Assembly (NCBI RefSeq): GCF_009363075.1
Contig: NZ_CP045293.1
Span: 3,100,001 to 3,164,000, forward strand
Direction of reading: 5' to 3'
DNA: 64,000 nt
Origin: Paenibacillus guangzhouensis
Lineage (GTDB): Bacteria; Bacillota; Bacilli; Paenibacillales; Paenibacillaceae
The position numbers were made by a program, and so were the translations under genes. The notes under the pieces are model-generated. The model worked only from the letters and a program-made list of their open reading frames with translations, had not been told where the DNA came from and did no database searches. Below, in pieces: positions 37,659-46,951 of the stretch (within the stretch, counting starts at the first letter, position 1; every line of letters begins with the position of its first letter).

Positions 37659-38488
37659 GCACGCACCAACTCTCCGAAAGCGAAATGATTCGTCGGTCCC
37701 TGCCCTTGGCCAATCCCGAAAGAATGCACAATGGCGGCTTGAATGAAAAATTTAGCGACGGAGACGGCATGCAGTAGATCTGTCCCTTTGGCTAGTTCCG
37801 CTGTTAAGGCTGCTGCGAAGGTACAACCCGTCCCATGGGTATGGCGCGTATCCACACGGTGAGAAGCGACTTCTGTGAAGTTCGAGCCATCATAGAACAG
37901 ATCTACGACCTGACTGCCGCTTGACGCATCGTGTCCGCCTTTTAGTACAACGTGACGTGTCCCCATTTGAATCAAGGCTTTACAGGCATCTTTACGCTGC
38001 TCCATGTTGTGAATCGATAGCCCCGTTAACGTCTCCGCCTCCGGGATATTGGGAGTAATGACATAGGAGAGCGGGATCAGATCTGCTTGGAGTGCACGTA
38101 CGGCCTCACTTCGCAGCAGCTCAGAACCGCCTTTCGCAATCATGACCGGATCTACGACCACATGCTTCCAGTCAAATTTGCGAATCTGCTCCGCAACCAC
38201 GCGAATGATCTCTGAATCGAATAGCATGCCCGTCTTCACCGCATCGACACCTAGATCCGTGCCTACCGATTCGATCTGCTGTCGAACCGCATCGGGAGAC
38301 ATCGGATAGACCGCTTGCACGCCAAGCGTGTTCTGGGCTGTAATCGCCGTTATCGCAGTCATCCCATACACCTGCAGCTCTTGGAACGTCTTGAGGTCAG
38401 CCTGAATGCCCGCTCCACCGCCGCTGTCCGAACCTGCGATCGTTAATGCTTTTGCGATGGGTGAATGCTTAGTGAATCGATTTTTCAT
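37655..38488 (-). CDS. thiD: Hydroxymethylpyrimidine (phosphomethylpyrimidine) kinase
   Basis: Phosphorylates HMP twice in thiamine synthesis. From the ATG at 38488 (GGGAG upstream) the protein has 277 residues. The N-terminal ALTIAGSDSGGGAGIQADLKTF, VVDPVMIAKGG and the C-terminal THGTGCTFAAALTAELAKG (anion hole and catalytic aspartate region) are clear. The open frame runs on to 38656 through the riboswitch terminator, and that extension is not coding. It is cotranscribed with thiE. Confidence 0.95.
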   Translation of the reverse strand: MKNRFTKHSPIAKALTIAGSDSGGGAGIQADLKTFQELQVYGMTAITAITAQNTLGVQAVYPMSPDAVRQQIESVGTDLGVDAVKTGMLFDSEIIRVVAEQIRKFDWKHVVVDPVMIAKGGSELLRSEAVRALQADLIPLSYVITPNIPEAETLTGLSIHNMEQRKDACKALIQMGTRHVVLKGGHDASSGSQVVDLFYDGSNFTEVASHRVDTRHTHGTGCTFAAALTAELAKGTDLLHAVSVAKFFIQAAIVHSFGIGQGQGPTNHFAFGELVRA

Positions 38489-38604
38489 ATGTGCTCCCAA
38501 CCTTTCTTGCATACGAGATCGGGAGCGAAGGCTAATCGCGCAGCATGAACATAAGACTGGAGCACCCTTCTTATCGATGAGATAAAGGCGGTATCGTCTC
38601 CCCC

Positions 38605-38635
38605 AAAAAAACACTATGCGCGAGGGCATAGTGTT
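38605..38635 (-). terminator. Riboswitch expression-platform terminator of thiDE
   Basis: AACACTATGC and its exact complement (38610-38635, six-base loop) are followed on the minus strand by a run of T. It lies about 18 bases after the TPP aptamer and about 120 bases before the thiD start, so TPP binding should favour premature termination. Confidence 0.88.
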
Positions 38636-38652
38636 CTTCCGTACACATGTGT

Positions 38653-38738
38653 TCACTTCCTACGCTGGCATTACCCAACAGGTTCTAACGGTCTATGACG
38701 GATTAGTCATACTCTCAGCTTGCTTCCACAGGCTCCCG
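38653..38738 (-). ncRNA. TPP riboswitch (THI element)
   Basis: The minus strand carries the conserved parts of the thiamine pyrophosphate aptamer in order: GGGAGCC, then GCTGAGAGTATGAC, then AACCTGTTGGGTAATGCCAG followed by CGTAGGAAG. A terminator hairpin follows and then thiD-thiE, both thiamine genes. A -10-like TACAAT is at 38752-38757; the -35 box is not clear. The promoter region overlaps the end of the upstream peptidase gene. Confidence 0.95.
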
Positions 38739-38778
38739 ATCTGCATATGCGATTGTATAATCATTCATTCTTCATTGT

Positions 38779-40473
38779 TTACAATACGGTATCATCCACC
38801 GCATTCAGCCAATTTTCGATAACGTCAACCACGGATGCGACACATCCATCTTCGAATGGCGAGATCAGCTTCGCTTCCTCAACAAGCGCTAGGAAAGATT
38901 TGCTGCCACCTTGCTTACAGAGGTGCAAGTAATCCGACCAAGCCTGCTCCCGGTTCTCGTGCATCTTCTTCCAGAATTGGAATGCGCAGATTTGGGCGAG
39001 CGTGTAGTCGATATAGTAGAACGGTGAACGGAAGATATGGCCTTGCTGATGCCAGAATCCGCCGCGCTCCAGATAGTCTTGATCCTCATACTGACGATGC
39101 GGCAAATATTTGCGCTCAATGTCGCGCCAAGCCTGTTTACGTTCAGCAGGTGTTGCGTTCGGATTCTCATAGACGAAATGCTGGAATTCATCCACAGATA
39201 CCCCATAAGGTATGAACAATAGCGCTTCCGCCAAATGATTGAACCGATATTTATCCGTATCTTCCTTGAAGAAATACTCCATCCATGGCCAGCAGAAGAA
39301 CTCCATGCTCATTGAATGGATTTCGCAAGCTTCATATGTAGGGAAGGCATATTCCGGCGTCTCGTAATCACGGCTCTCGAAGACTTGGAACGCATGGCCG
39401 ACTTCGTGCGTTAGTACATCGATATCATGCGAGGTTCCATTGAAGTTCGAGAAAATGAACGGTGAACGATAACCGCTGATATAGGTACAGTACCCCCCGC
39501 TTTGTTTGCCTTTCTTCGCAACAAGATCCATCAAACCCTTATCCATCATGAATTGGAAAAATTCATCCGTCTCCGGTGACAATTCCGCATACATTTTCGC
39601 GCCATTCGCAATAATCCATTCAGGATCGCCCTTCGGCGTTGCATTCCCGGATTTGAAGCTGAATTTATCATCATAGTAATGCAAGCGGTCGACGCCAATC
39701 CGATTCCGTTGACGTTCTTTGAGCTTCGTCGCGACAGGAACGATCTTCTCCTGCACCTGTTTGCGGAAGTTCGCCACCATCTCGGCATTATAGTCCGTAC
39801 GGCTTAAGTTCGCGTAAGCCATTTCCACATAGTTGTTGAAACCTAGCTTATGCGCCATTTTGGTTCTTAGCTTCACCATCTCGTCATAGATCCGGTCAAA
39901 TTCCGCTTCGTGCTCGGTAAAGTAAGCATACTTCGCTTCCGAAGCTCTACGGCGCATGTCACGGTCCGTGGAGAGCCCGAACGGAGCCAATTGCGATAGC
40001 GTACGCTCTTCCCCTTCGAATGGAATCCGTGCTGCAGCGATCAATTTCGAATATTCCGTTCCTAGCTTGTTCTCAGCTTGGAGGTCTTCAATAATGTCCG
40101 GATGGAATGTCTTCAGCGACAATTCTGCGAGCTGGAAGAGCTGACGCCCCCACTTCGCTTCTAATCCTTCACGGAATTGCGAATTCACGAGCGCACGATA
40201 ATAATCAGTTATGTATTCTTGAATGACAGGACCTGTCTCGTCGATAAAGTCTTGCTCCGCCTTATAGAACTCGTCGTTCGTATCAATGGAATGGCGAATC
40301 ATCACGAGCTCGAATTGCGTACTCACATCACTGCGCAGCTGATTGATTCTGCCGATTAACGCATCCTGTGCCTCCAGCGTTGTTGCCTCGTTAAATTCCT
40401 GGATCAGCGCCTTGAATTGCTCCTCAATCTTGGCCACATCCGGTCGTTCATAACGATACTCACTAAACTTCAC
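38779..40473 (-). CDS. M3-family oligoendopeptidase
   Basis: A zinc metallopeptidase of 564 residues that cleaves short peptides in the cytoplasm. The catalytic HEXXH is H356-E-V-G-H360 (DVLTHEVGHAF), with the third-ligand glutamate in YEACEIHSMSMEFF. The N-terminal helical region matches the PepF-like M3B group. A GTG start at 40473 has AAGG about ten bases upstream. It ends about 40 bases before the TPP riboswitch, on the same strand. Confidence 0.9.
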   Translation of the reverse strand: MKFSEYRYERPDVAKIEEQFKALIQEFNEATTLEAQDALIGRINQLRSDVSTQFELVMIRHSIDTNDEFYKAEQDFIDETGPVIQEYITDYYRALVNSQFREGLEAKWGRQLFQLAELSLKTFHPDIIEDLQAENKLGTEYSKLIAAARIPFEGEERTLSQLAPFGLSTDRDMRRRASEAKYAYFTEHEAEFDRIYDEMVKLRTKMAHKLGFNNYVEMAYANLSRTDYNAEMVANFRKQVQEKIVPVATKLKERQRNRIGVDRLHYYDDKFSFKSGNATPKGDPEWIIANGAKMYAELSPETDEFFQFMMDKGLMDLVAKKGKQSGGYCTYISGYRSPFIFSNFNGTSHDIDVLTHEVGHAFQVFESRDYETPEYAFPTYEACEIHSMSMEFFCWPWMEYFFKEDTDKYRFNHLAEALLFIPYGVSVDEFQHFVYENPNATPAERKQAWRDIERKYLPHRQYEDQDYLERGGFWHQQGHIFRSPFYYIDYTLAQICAFQFWKKMHENREQAWSDYLHLCKQGGSKSFLALVEEAKLISPFEDGCVASVVDVIENWLNAVDDTVL

Positions 40474-40612
40474 ACTGACACAACCTTTCGCTTAAAATGA
40501 ATAAATTAGGAAATATCTTCTATTATACGATAAAAATCTAGTTCCTTCTAATATATATTTTTGTCGATAGATTCTTATACAGCACCTCGAATATCTATGC
40601 AAAAATAAATGT

Positions 40613-40641
40613 TTGACGGATTTGTTAACGCCTATTAAACT
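40613..40641 (+). promoter_or_regulatory. Promoter of the TrpX-like transporter operon
   Basis: TTGACG (40613-40618), a 17-base spacer and TAAACT (40636-40641) give a sigma-A type promoter. The leader to the ATG at 40754 is about 105 bases and has no riboswitch or T-box motif that I can recognise. Confidence 0.55.
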
Positions 40642-40753
40642 ATGAATAATATTATTTACCAATGTAAGATTTTTGATTTTTTTTGCTCTATTACTTTATG
40701 GAGTAAAAGGGTAAAAGCGTTAATGAGACAAAAATAGAAAAGGGGTAATTGAA

Positions 40754-41800
40754 ATGAAGAAAAAGCTAAGCTTGCTACTCATCATGTCCACTCTCCTTAT
40801 CGCTCTTGCCGCTTGCGGTCAGAAGACTGCGAGTGATACTCCAGGTAGCGGAAGTACGACATCAGAAGGCGCTGCTAGCGACGGAAAGTCTTATACGATT
40901 GCGATCTCGCAGATTGTTGAGCATCCCTCGCTCGACGCAACGCGCGAAGGCTTCATCGCAGCGCTGAAAGACGCAGGAATCGTAGAGGGCACGAATTTGA
41001 AAATTGATTACAACAATGCACAGGGCGATAACACGAACAACTTGTCCATCGCACAGAAAATTGCTGGCGGGAAGAATGACCTTGTCTTCGCGATTGCCAC
41101 ACCATCCGCACTCGCTGTTGCGCAGCAAGTGAAAGAGACTCCGGTCGTATTCGCTGCTGTGACCGACCCGCTCAGCGCAAAGATCGTCAGTAACTTAGAT
41201 CAACCGGGAGGCAATATTACCGGGGCATCCGATACGAATCCGGAAGCAACGACGAAGCTTGCCGATTTCATTGCAGCGAACTTCCCGAACATTAAGAACG
41301 TTGGACTTGTCATTAATGAAGGTGAGCCGAATGCCGTCGTCATGGCGAAGAAGGCAGAAGAAGAATTCAAGAAACACAATATCGGCCTCGTCAAAGCGGC
41401 TGTCACCAATACATCGGAAGTGAAACAAGCTGCGGAATCGTTAATCGGCCGTGTCGATGCGTTCTACATCACGCTAGATAATATGGTCGTAAGCGGCGTA
41501 GACGGTATTATTCAAGTAGCCAATGACAAGAAGCTTCCTTTCTTCTCCAGCGATCGCGATACGGTTGAGAAGGGCGCATTCGCTACCGTTGGCTTCAAGT
41601 ATTTCGACCATGGTTACCAAGCAGGTCAAATGGCCGTCGACATTCTGAAGAACGGCAAAAAACCAGGCGAAATGAAAGTATCCATGCAAGAGAAGCTCGA
41701 TCTGATCTTGAACTTGAAATCCGCTGCTGCGCAAGGCATTACCGTAACGGATGACATGAAGAAGGCCGTACAAGACCCTGAAAAAAATATTATTCAATAA
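40754..41800 (+). CDS. ABC transporter substrate-binding lipoprotein, TrpX-like
   Basis: A 348-residue lipoprotein with signal peptide and lipobox LAAC (cysteine at about residue 21). The mature part has IAISQIVEHPSLDATREGFIAALKDAG and DPLSAKIV, typical of the ABC_sub_bind family (PF04392). Some members bind tryptophan or tyrosine; the ligand here is unknown. GGGG lies eight bases before the ATG. A hairpin follows (41815-41846) and separates it from the permease. Confidence 0.88.
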   Translation: MKKKLSLLLIMSTLLIALAACGQKTASDTPGSGSTTSEGAASDGKSYTIAISQIVEHPSLDATREGFIAALKDAGIVEGTNLKIDYNNAQGDNTNNLSIAQKIAGGKNDLVFAIATPSALAVAQQVKETPVVFAAVTDPLSAKIVSNLDQPGGNITGASDTNPEATTKLADFIAANFPNIKNVGLVINEGEPNAVVMAKKAEEEFKKHNIGLVKAAVTNTSEVKQAAESLIGRVDAFYITLDNMVVSGVDGIIQVANDKKLPFFSSDRDTVEKGAFATVGFKYFDHGYQAGQMAVDILKNGKKPGEMKVSMQEKLDLILNLKSAAAQGITVTDDMKKAVQDPEKNIIQ

Positions 41801-41814
41801 TGAACTTTCAAGTG

Positions 41815-41846
41815 GAGTGAACTTCAAGCGAGTTCACTCTTTTTTT
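41815..41846 (+). terminator. Intercistronic hairpin after the TrpX-like gene
   Basis: GAGTGAACT pairs exactly with AGTTCACTC (seven-base loop) followed by seven T residues. It probably terminates part of the transcripts before the permease and ATPase genes. Confidence 0.8.
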
Positions 41847-41871
41847 CTAACTAACTTAGGAGGTTGTATGT

Positions 41872-42798
41872 ATGGTAGATTCGTTAATCGGAGCGATAGA
41901 ACTTGGTCTTCTATATGCTTTAATGGCTGTTGGCGTGTACATCACGTTCCGTATTCTCGATTTCCCCGATCTAACCGTAGACGGTAGCTTCGCAACGGGA
42001 GGCGCGATTGCAGCGGTCATGGTCTCACATGGATATTCGCCGATCTTGGCAACCATCGTAGCGCTGATTGGCGGGATGCTCGCTGGTGCATGTACAGGGC
42101 TGCTTCATACGAAAGGGAAAATTAACGGATTGTTATCCGGGATTCTCATGATGATTGCCCTCTACTCCATCAATATGCGCATTATGGGCCGACCGAACAT
42201 TTCCTTGCTTGGATCGGATACCCTCTTCACTGGGAACCATCCATTGATCTTGATGCCTATCGTTGTCATTGTGGTGAAGCTGTTACTGGACTACTTCCTG
42301 CATACAGATCTCGGCCTTGCGCTTCGAGCAACAGGCGATAACGCACGCATGATCCGCAGTTTCGGTGCTCACACCGACAATACGACGATTCTAGGCCTCA
42401 GCATTTCCAATGGATTAGTCGCATTATCAGGCGCACTGATTGCGCAGCAATCCGGCTTCGCAGATATTTCAATGGGCGTTGGGATGATCGTTATCGGCCT
42501 TGCATCGGTGATTATCGGGGAAGCGATCTTCGGTGCAAGAACGGTATTCTGGGCGACACTCGCCGCAATCTTGGGATCTATTGTCTACCGGATTGTCGTT
42601 GCATTCGCTCTCCGCGTGGAATGGCTCGATGCTTCAGACTTGAAACTAATTACAGCGGTAATTGTTATTGTTGCTCTCTTCTTGCCATCCTTCCAGCGCT
42701 CTGTGCGGCAGAAGAATATTGCCAAGAGACGCGCAGCTGAATTATCAGCCATCGCAGCCAAGCAAGAAGGGGGTACACGCAATGCTTCAAATTTCTAA
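41872..42798 (+). CDS. ABC transporter permease, branched-chain amino acid type
   Basis: A 308-residue membrane protein with about eight to nine hydrophobic helices, in the BPD_transp_2 class. The blocks FRILDFPDLTVDGSFATGGA and HTDLGLALRATGDNARMIRSFG match permeases that pair with TrpX-like binding proteins. AGGAGG lies upstream of the ATG. Its end overlaps the ATPase gene by 17 bases. It forms the pore of the importer. Confidence 0.9.
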   Translation: MVDSLIGAIELGLLYALMAVGVYITFRILDFPDLTVDGSFATGGAIAAVMVSHGYSPILATIVALIGGMLAGACTGLLHTKGKINGLLSGILMMIALYSINMRIMGRPNISLLGSDTLFTGNHPLILMPIVVIVVKLLLDYFLHTDLGLALRATGDNARMIRSFGAHTDNTTILGLSISNGLVALSGALIAQQSGFADISMGVGMIVIGLASVIIGEAIFGARTVFWATLAAILGSIVYRIVVAFALRVEWLDASDLKLITAVIVIVALFLPSFQRSVRQKNIAKRRAAELSAIAAKQEGGTRNASNF

Positions 42799-43576
42799 CG
42801 TCTCCAAAATGTTTAATCCCGGAACACCGGATGAGAAAATTGCACTAACGAATATCCAGCTGCAGTTGAATCCCGGTGACTTCGTTACCGTCATTGGTAG
42901 TAATGGCGCAGGTAAATCCACGCTCATGAATATTATCTCCGGCGTGATGACCCCGGACTACGGTGACGTACGAATCAACGGTACAGCGGTTGCTCATCTT
43001 CCAGAATTCCGCCGCAGTCGCTGGATTGGCCGTGTATTCCAAGATCCAATGGCGGGAACAGCCCCGCGCATGACGATTGAGGAGAATCTTGCAATAGCCT
43101 ATACGCGCGGCAAGTCTCGCGGTTTATCATTTGGTGTGAATAAGAAGAAACGTGAATTTTTCTACGAACAGCTTCAACGTTTGGGTATCGGACTCGAGAA
43201 TCGCTTGCGCGCCAAAGTCGGGTTGCTGTCCGGCGGCGAGCGCCAAGCATTAAGTCTGCTGATGGCGACGTTCACGAAGCCGCAGATCCTGCTGCTCGAT
43301 GAGCATACAGCGGCACTCGATCCATCGCGCGCCGAACTCATTACGACGCTCACGGAGAACATCGTTCGCGAGATGCAGCTCACGACGCTTATGGTGACGC
43401 ATAATATGGATCAAGCCATTCGTCTCGGCAATCGACTCATCATGATGGATAAAGGTCGAATCATCATGGATGTAAGTGAAGAACGCAAGAAGACGCTCAC
43501 TGTCCCGCAATTGCTCGGCGAATTCGAATTAATCAGCGGACAGGCACTCTCAGATGATCGCGTCGTCCTAGGGTAA
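42782..43576 (+). CDS. ABC transporter ATP-binding protein
   Basis: A 264-residue ATPase that powers the importer. Walker A is GSNGAGKST, the signature LLSGGERQAL, Walker B LLLDEHTAALD and the switch histidine in MVTHN. The ATG at 42782 lies inside the permease gene and has GGGGG upstream; the longer frame is a read-through of the permease region. The D in the Walker B is followed by an H, as in some branched-chain transporter ATPases. Confidence 0.93.
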   Translation: MLQISNVSKMFNPGTPDEKIALTNIQLQLNPGDFVTVIGSNGAGKSTLMNIISGVMTPDYGDVRINGTAVAHLPEFRRSRWIGRVFQDPMAGTAPRMTIEENLAIAYTRGKSRGLSFGVNKKKREFFYEQLQRLGIGLENRLRAKVGLLSGGERQALSLLMATFTKPQILLLDEHTAALDPSRAELITTLTENIVREMQLTTLMVTHNMDQAIRLGNRLIMMDKGRIIMDVSEERKKTLTVPQLLGEFELISGQALSDDRVVLG

Positions 43577-43583
43577 TACGTAT

Positions 43584-43620
43584 GAAGCCCCTATCGCATC
43601 ACGTATGCGATAGGGGCTTC
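43584..43620 (+). terminator. Terminator of the TrpX-like operon
   Basis: GAAGCCCCTATCGCAT and its exact complement (16-bp stem, five-base loop) are followed by TTTATT. It lies just after the ATPase stop codon and before the convergent esterase gene. Confidence 0.88.
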
Positions 43621-43650
43621 TTTATTCCTACATAGCGTAGAACAGTATCG

Positions 43651-44613
43651 TTAGTATTGTCCAAGAAAGAACTGAATGGTCTTGTCCCAGAATCCTGGCA
43701 AATATTCATGCCCGAAATCCGGGAAGATCTCGACACGTTTCTTCGATGTTATTTTGTTGTAAGCAGCGAATTGCGTGGAAGGCGGACAAACCGTATCAAC
43801 AAGTCCTACGGCCATCATCACTTCGCCTTGAATTCGATCAGCCAAATGTTGAAGATCTATGTACCCTAATTTCTTGAATATTTCCGTCTCCCGCTCATGT
43901 TGCGGATCAAACTTTCGGAAGTATGCTCGAAGCTCTTCATAAGCGTCCTTCGCCAAATCCATCTCCCAGACCCTTCGATAATCACATAAGAATGGATACA
44001 TCGGCGCCAATTTCTTCACACGCGGTTCCAGTGCGGCACATGCGATGGTCAATGCTCCGCCTTGCGATCCACCGCAAGCGAACAATTGCTCCGGATCGCA
44101 TTCTGGCAAATGCAAGGCAATACGTGCGAGCTGTGCAGTGTCCAGGTAAATATGCCGGAACAATAAATTGTCTGGATGATCGTCTAAACCGCGAATAATA
44201 TGCCCATTGAGTGTATTCCCTTTCACACCGCCGACATCTTCGGATAATCCCCCTTGACCACGTACATCCATGGCAAGCACGGAGTAGCCGAGTGATACGA
44301 GCGCAAGCTTATCGGCCCAATCCCCGGCATTCCCGGTATATCCATGAAATTGGAGAACAACGGGATGTTTATCCGCAGCCTGCTTCGGACGCAGATACTT
44401 CGCGTGAATGCGGGCACCTCGCACGCCGTTGAAATACAAGTCAAAACATTCGGCGCCTGGTGTCTGGAATTGGCTCTGTACAAGCTCAGTTTCCGGATCG
44501 GTCGCACGCAGTTCCTTCAAGGCACGTTCCCAATAGGCGTCAAAATCATCGGGACGTGGATTGATTCCTTCATATTCGAATAATTGCTGTAACGGTAAGT
44601 CAATTAACGGCAT
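43651..44613 (-). CDS. Acetylxylan esterase / cephalosporin-C deacetylase (CE7)
   Basis: Deacetylates xylo-oligosaccharides and related acetyl esters. The 320 residues show the CE7 motifs RGQGG, GGSQGG with nucleophile S183, an aspartate in GLVDTVCPP and the histidine in FGHEYLPG. There is no signal peptide, so it acts in the cytoplasm on imported oligosaccharides, as usual for CE7. The ATG at 44613 has GGAGGG upstream. Confidence 0.92.
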   Translation of the reverse strand: MPLIDLPLQQLFEYEGINPRPDDFDAYWERALKELRATDPETELVQSQFQTPGAECFDLYFNGVRGARIHAKYLRPKQAADKHPVVLQFHGYTGNAGDWADKLALVSLGYSVLAMDVRGQGGLSEDVGGVKGNTLNGHIIRGLDDHPDNLLFRHIYLDTAQLARIALHLPECDPEQLFACGGSQGGALTIACAALEPRVKKLAPMYPFLCDYRRVWEMDLAKDAYEELRAYFRKFDPQHERETEIFKKLGYIDLQHLADRIQGEVMMAVGLVDTVCPPSTQFAAYNKITSKKRVEIFPDFGHEYLPGFWDKTIQFFLGQY

Positions 44614-44710
44614 ATGGATCTTCCCTCCACCTCAATTATGATTGCGTTATCCAGATGGTAGGGTATCTGAGCAAGTCTGTCAATCTCTATTCATGCCCGC
44701 ATCATGACAA

Positions 44711-45949
44711 TTACGATTCGTATTTTTGCATAAGAATCACCGCATTATGGCCACCGAAGCCGAAGGAGTTCGACATCCCAATCCGTAGATTGGCTTCACG
44801 AGCAGCATTTGGGACATAATCCAGATCGCAAGCTGGATCGGGTTGATCCAAATTAATCGTTGGCGGGATGACCCCTTCCTGCAGCATCTTCACGAGGGCA
44901 ATCGCTTCAACTCCGCCGGAAGCGCCAAACATATGACCAAGCATGGACTTGTTCGCCGTCACCGGTACGCGATATGCAGCTTCGCCGAATACCCGCTTAA
45001 TCGCCGCCGTCTCAGAAATATCGCCAAGTTCGGTACTTGTCGCATGGGCGCTAATGACATCCACTTGCTCCGGCGTGATGCCAGCGTCACGGAGTGCCAG
45101 TGTCATTGCCCGTGAAGCGCCCAGTCCTTCGGGATGAGTCGCGACCATATGGTATGCATCCGAGGTTGCACCATAGCCAATAACTTCCCCATAGATCGTC
45201 GCATTTCGCTTCAATGCATGCGTAAGCGATTCGAGTACCAATATCCCGGCGCCCTCCCCCATAACAAACCCATCTCGCGCTTGATCGAATGGGCGGCTTG
45301 CTTGTTCAGGCGCATCGTTGCGCGTGGATAGAGCCGTCGCATTGCCGAAGCCTGCTAATGAAATTTCTGTGATTGCGGCCTCCGCCCCGCCTGCAATGAT
45401 GACATCCGCTTCGCCTAAGCGAATCGAACGATATGCTTCGCCAATCGCTGTGTTGCCAATGGAACAAGCCGTTACAGGCGATAAGGTCGATCCTAACGCT
45501 TGATATTTCATACTGATGAGCGCCGCAGCCATATTCGTGATCATCATCGGGACTAACGTTGGACTAACACGCTCGGGTCCACGCTCCTGCAATACGCTGT
45601 CTTGTTGTAACAAAGTCTGTATGCCGCCAACACCAGAACCGACATAGACACCGAACCGTTCATGGTCGATGTGATTCATTTCCAGCCCTGCTTGTTCTAC
45701 GGCTTGATCTGCCGCTGCGACCGCGAATTGACAGAAGCGATCCATCCGTCTTGCTTCCTTGCGCCCAAATAAAGCCTCTGCATCAAAGTCTACTACCTCT
45801 CCTGCAATTTTCGCTTTATGTCTTGCTGTATCAAATGACTGAATCGTTGAGATGCCAGATTTCCCTTGCACCATTGCTTGCCATAAGGTCTCGATATCAT
45901 TCCCTAGCGGTGAAATTACGCCCATTCCTGTAATTACGACTCTCTCCAT
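44711..45949 (-). CDS. fabF: Beta-ketoacyl-ACP synthase II
   Basis: Elongates acyl chains in fatty acid synthesis by condensing malonyl-ACP. The 412 residues carry the Cys-His-His triad C162 (TACSIG), H302 (SAHATSTELGD) and H339 (KSMLGHMFG), with K334. The usual TACATG around the cysteine is TACSIG here, a mild change. AGAGGAGG precedes the ATG. It stands alone rather than beside fabH or acpP. Its promoter carries a FapR-like operator shared with the divergent regulator gene. Confidence 0.93.
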   Translation of the reverse strand: MERVVITGMGVISPLGNDIETLWQAMVQGKSGISTIQSFDTARHKAKIAGEVVDFDAEALFGRKEARRMDRFCQFAVAAADQAVEQAGLEMNHIDHERFGVYVGSGVGGIQTLLQQDSVLQERGPERVSPTLVPMMITNMAAALISMKYQALGSTLSPVTACSIGNTAIGEAYRSIRLGEADVIIAGGAEAAITEISLAGFGNATALSTRNDAPEQASRPFDQARDGFVMGEGAGILVLESLTHALKRNATIYGEVIGYGATSDAYHMVATHPEGLGASRAMTLALRDAGITPEQVDVISAHATSTELGDISETAAIKRVFGEAAYRVPVTANKSMLGHMFGASGGVEAIALVKMLQEGVIPPTINLDQPDPACDLDYVPNAAREANLRIGMSNSFGFGGHNAVILMQKYES

Positions 45950-46008
45950 AGTGAGTGCCTCCTCTATTACAATTGTATTGACGTTATTTTTGCACAGGAG
46001 TTATCATA

Positions 46009-46059
46009 TTACAAGTTGTAGTTTATCCTAGTATAATAAGTACCAGGTACTATGCTCAA
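46009..46059. promoter_or_regulatory. Overlapping divergent promoters of fabF and an XRE gene with a FapR-like box
   Basis: AGTACC-A-GGTACT (46039-46051) is a perfect palindrome that matches the core of FapR operators. For fabF on the minus strand, TTGAGC (46054-46059) and TATACT (46030-46035) are spaced 18 bases, and the palindrome is inside that spacer. For the plus-strand gene, TTACAA (46009-46014) and TATAAT (46032-46037) are spaced 17 bases, and the palindrome covers the start site near 46044. One bound FapR dimer could repress both. Confidence 0.75.
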
Positions 46060-46087
46060 GAATATGATATGAAGGGCGGAGTTCAGG

Positions 46088-46951
46088 ATGAACCACCATG
46101 CACGACGACAAGCACTATCTGATTTTTTGACCAAACAACGAGCGAAAGTCCAACCCGAAGCGCTCGGATTGCCGCTCGGCACACGACGTAGAACCCCAGG
46201 CCTGCGAAGAGAAGAAGTCGCTCAACTGGCTGGTGTCAGTACCACATGGTACACCTGGCTGGAGCAAGGCCGCGATATCAAAGTATCCGCCTCGGTCTTG
46301 GATTGTGTCGCGACCGCACTGCGACTCACGAGCGATGAACGCAAGTATCTTTTCTCGCTTGCGCTCGATTCAGGCACGCCACAGATTCCGCTTACCGCAG
46401 AACAACCGGAGATCCCTCCTTCGTTGCAGCACATCCTGCAAGAGTTAACGCATTGCCCGACGATCATCTCAGACCGCCGGTTCCAAATCGTAGGCTGGAA
46501 TGTTGCGGCAGCGCATGTATTTATTGATTTTCAATTGATTCCGCGAGAAGAGCGCAATCTCATTCAACTGCTATTCGCACGCAAGGAATTTAAGAGTCTA
46601 GCTGGCAATTGGTCCGAATTCGTCAATGGCTTCCTCTCGATCTTTCGAACGTATTATGGTCAATATGTTGATGACCCCTGGTACGAGCAATTTCTTCAAG
46701 ACATGCAAGCCGCATATCCTGAATTCGAGCAGCTCTGGAATCAGAGTCAGGTCAGTTCAGCACCCGATGTTGTCATCGAATTTCGACATGCCAAAGCAGG
46801 CAAGATGCTATTCCATCTTACCTCCTTGCAGGTTCAAGGCGCACAGGACTTAAGGTGCAGTATCTATACACCCGCTCCAGAGTCCAATACCGAGATCAAA
46901 CTACGTAAACTGATGCATCCGAAAGCTTCGCCCGCGGAAGCTGAATCGTAA
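46088..46951 (+). CDS. XRE-family regulator with MmyB-like ligand domain
   Basis: A 287-residue regulator. The N-terminal helix-turn-helix has RRRTPGLRREEVAQLAGVSTTWYTWLEQGRD. The C-terminal about 180 residues form an MmyB-like domain (PTIISDRRFQIVGWN, LLFARKEFKSLAGNW and DLRCSIYTPAPES), a PAS-like fold that in related proteins binds fatty acids. The ATG at 46088 follows GGAG. Its promoter shares a FapR-like box with fabF. The last 56 bases overlap the convergent kinase gene. Confidence 0.88.
   Translation: MNHHARRQALSDFLTKQRAKVQPEALGLPLGTRRRTPGLRREEVAQLAGVSTTWYTWLEQGRDIKVSASVLDCVATALRLTSDERKYLFSLALDSGTPQIPLTAEQPEIPPSLQHILQELTHCPTIISDRRFQIVGWNVAAAHVFIDFQLIPREERNLIQLLFARKEFKSLAGNWSEFVNGFLSIFRTYYGQYVDDPWYEQFLQDMQAAYPEFEQLWNQSQVSSAPDVVIEFRHAKAGKMLFHLTSLQVQGAQDLRCSIYTPAPESNTEIKLRKLMHPKASPAEAES

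Noticed and set aside
38489-38656. Long N-terminal extension of ThiD
   Set aside because: It runs through the TPP-riboswitch terminator, and the family start fits the ATG at 38488 with its own ribosome site.
40642-40753. T-box or riboswitch before the TrpX-like operon
   Set aside because: No T-box consensus or known aptamer motif is present; only a weak short inverted repeat is seen.
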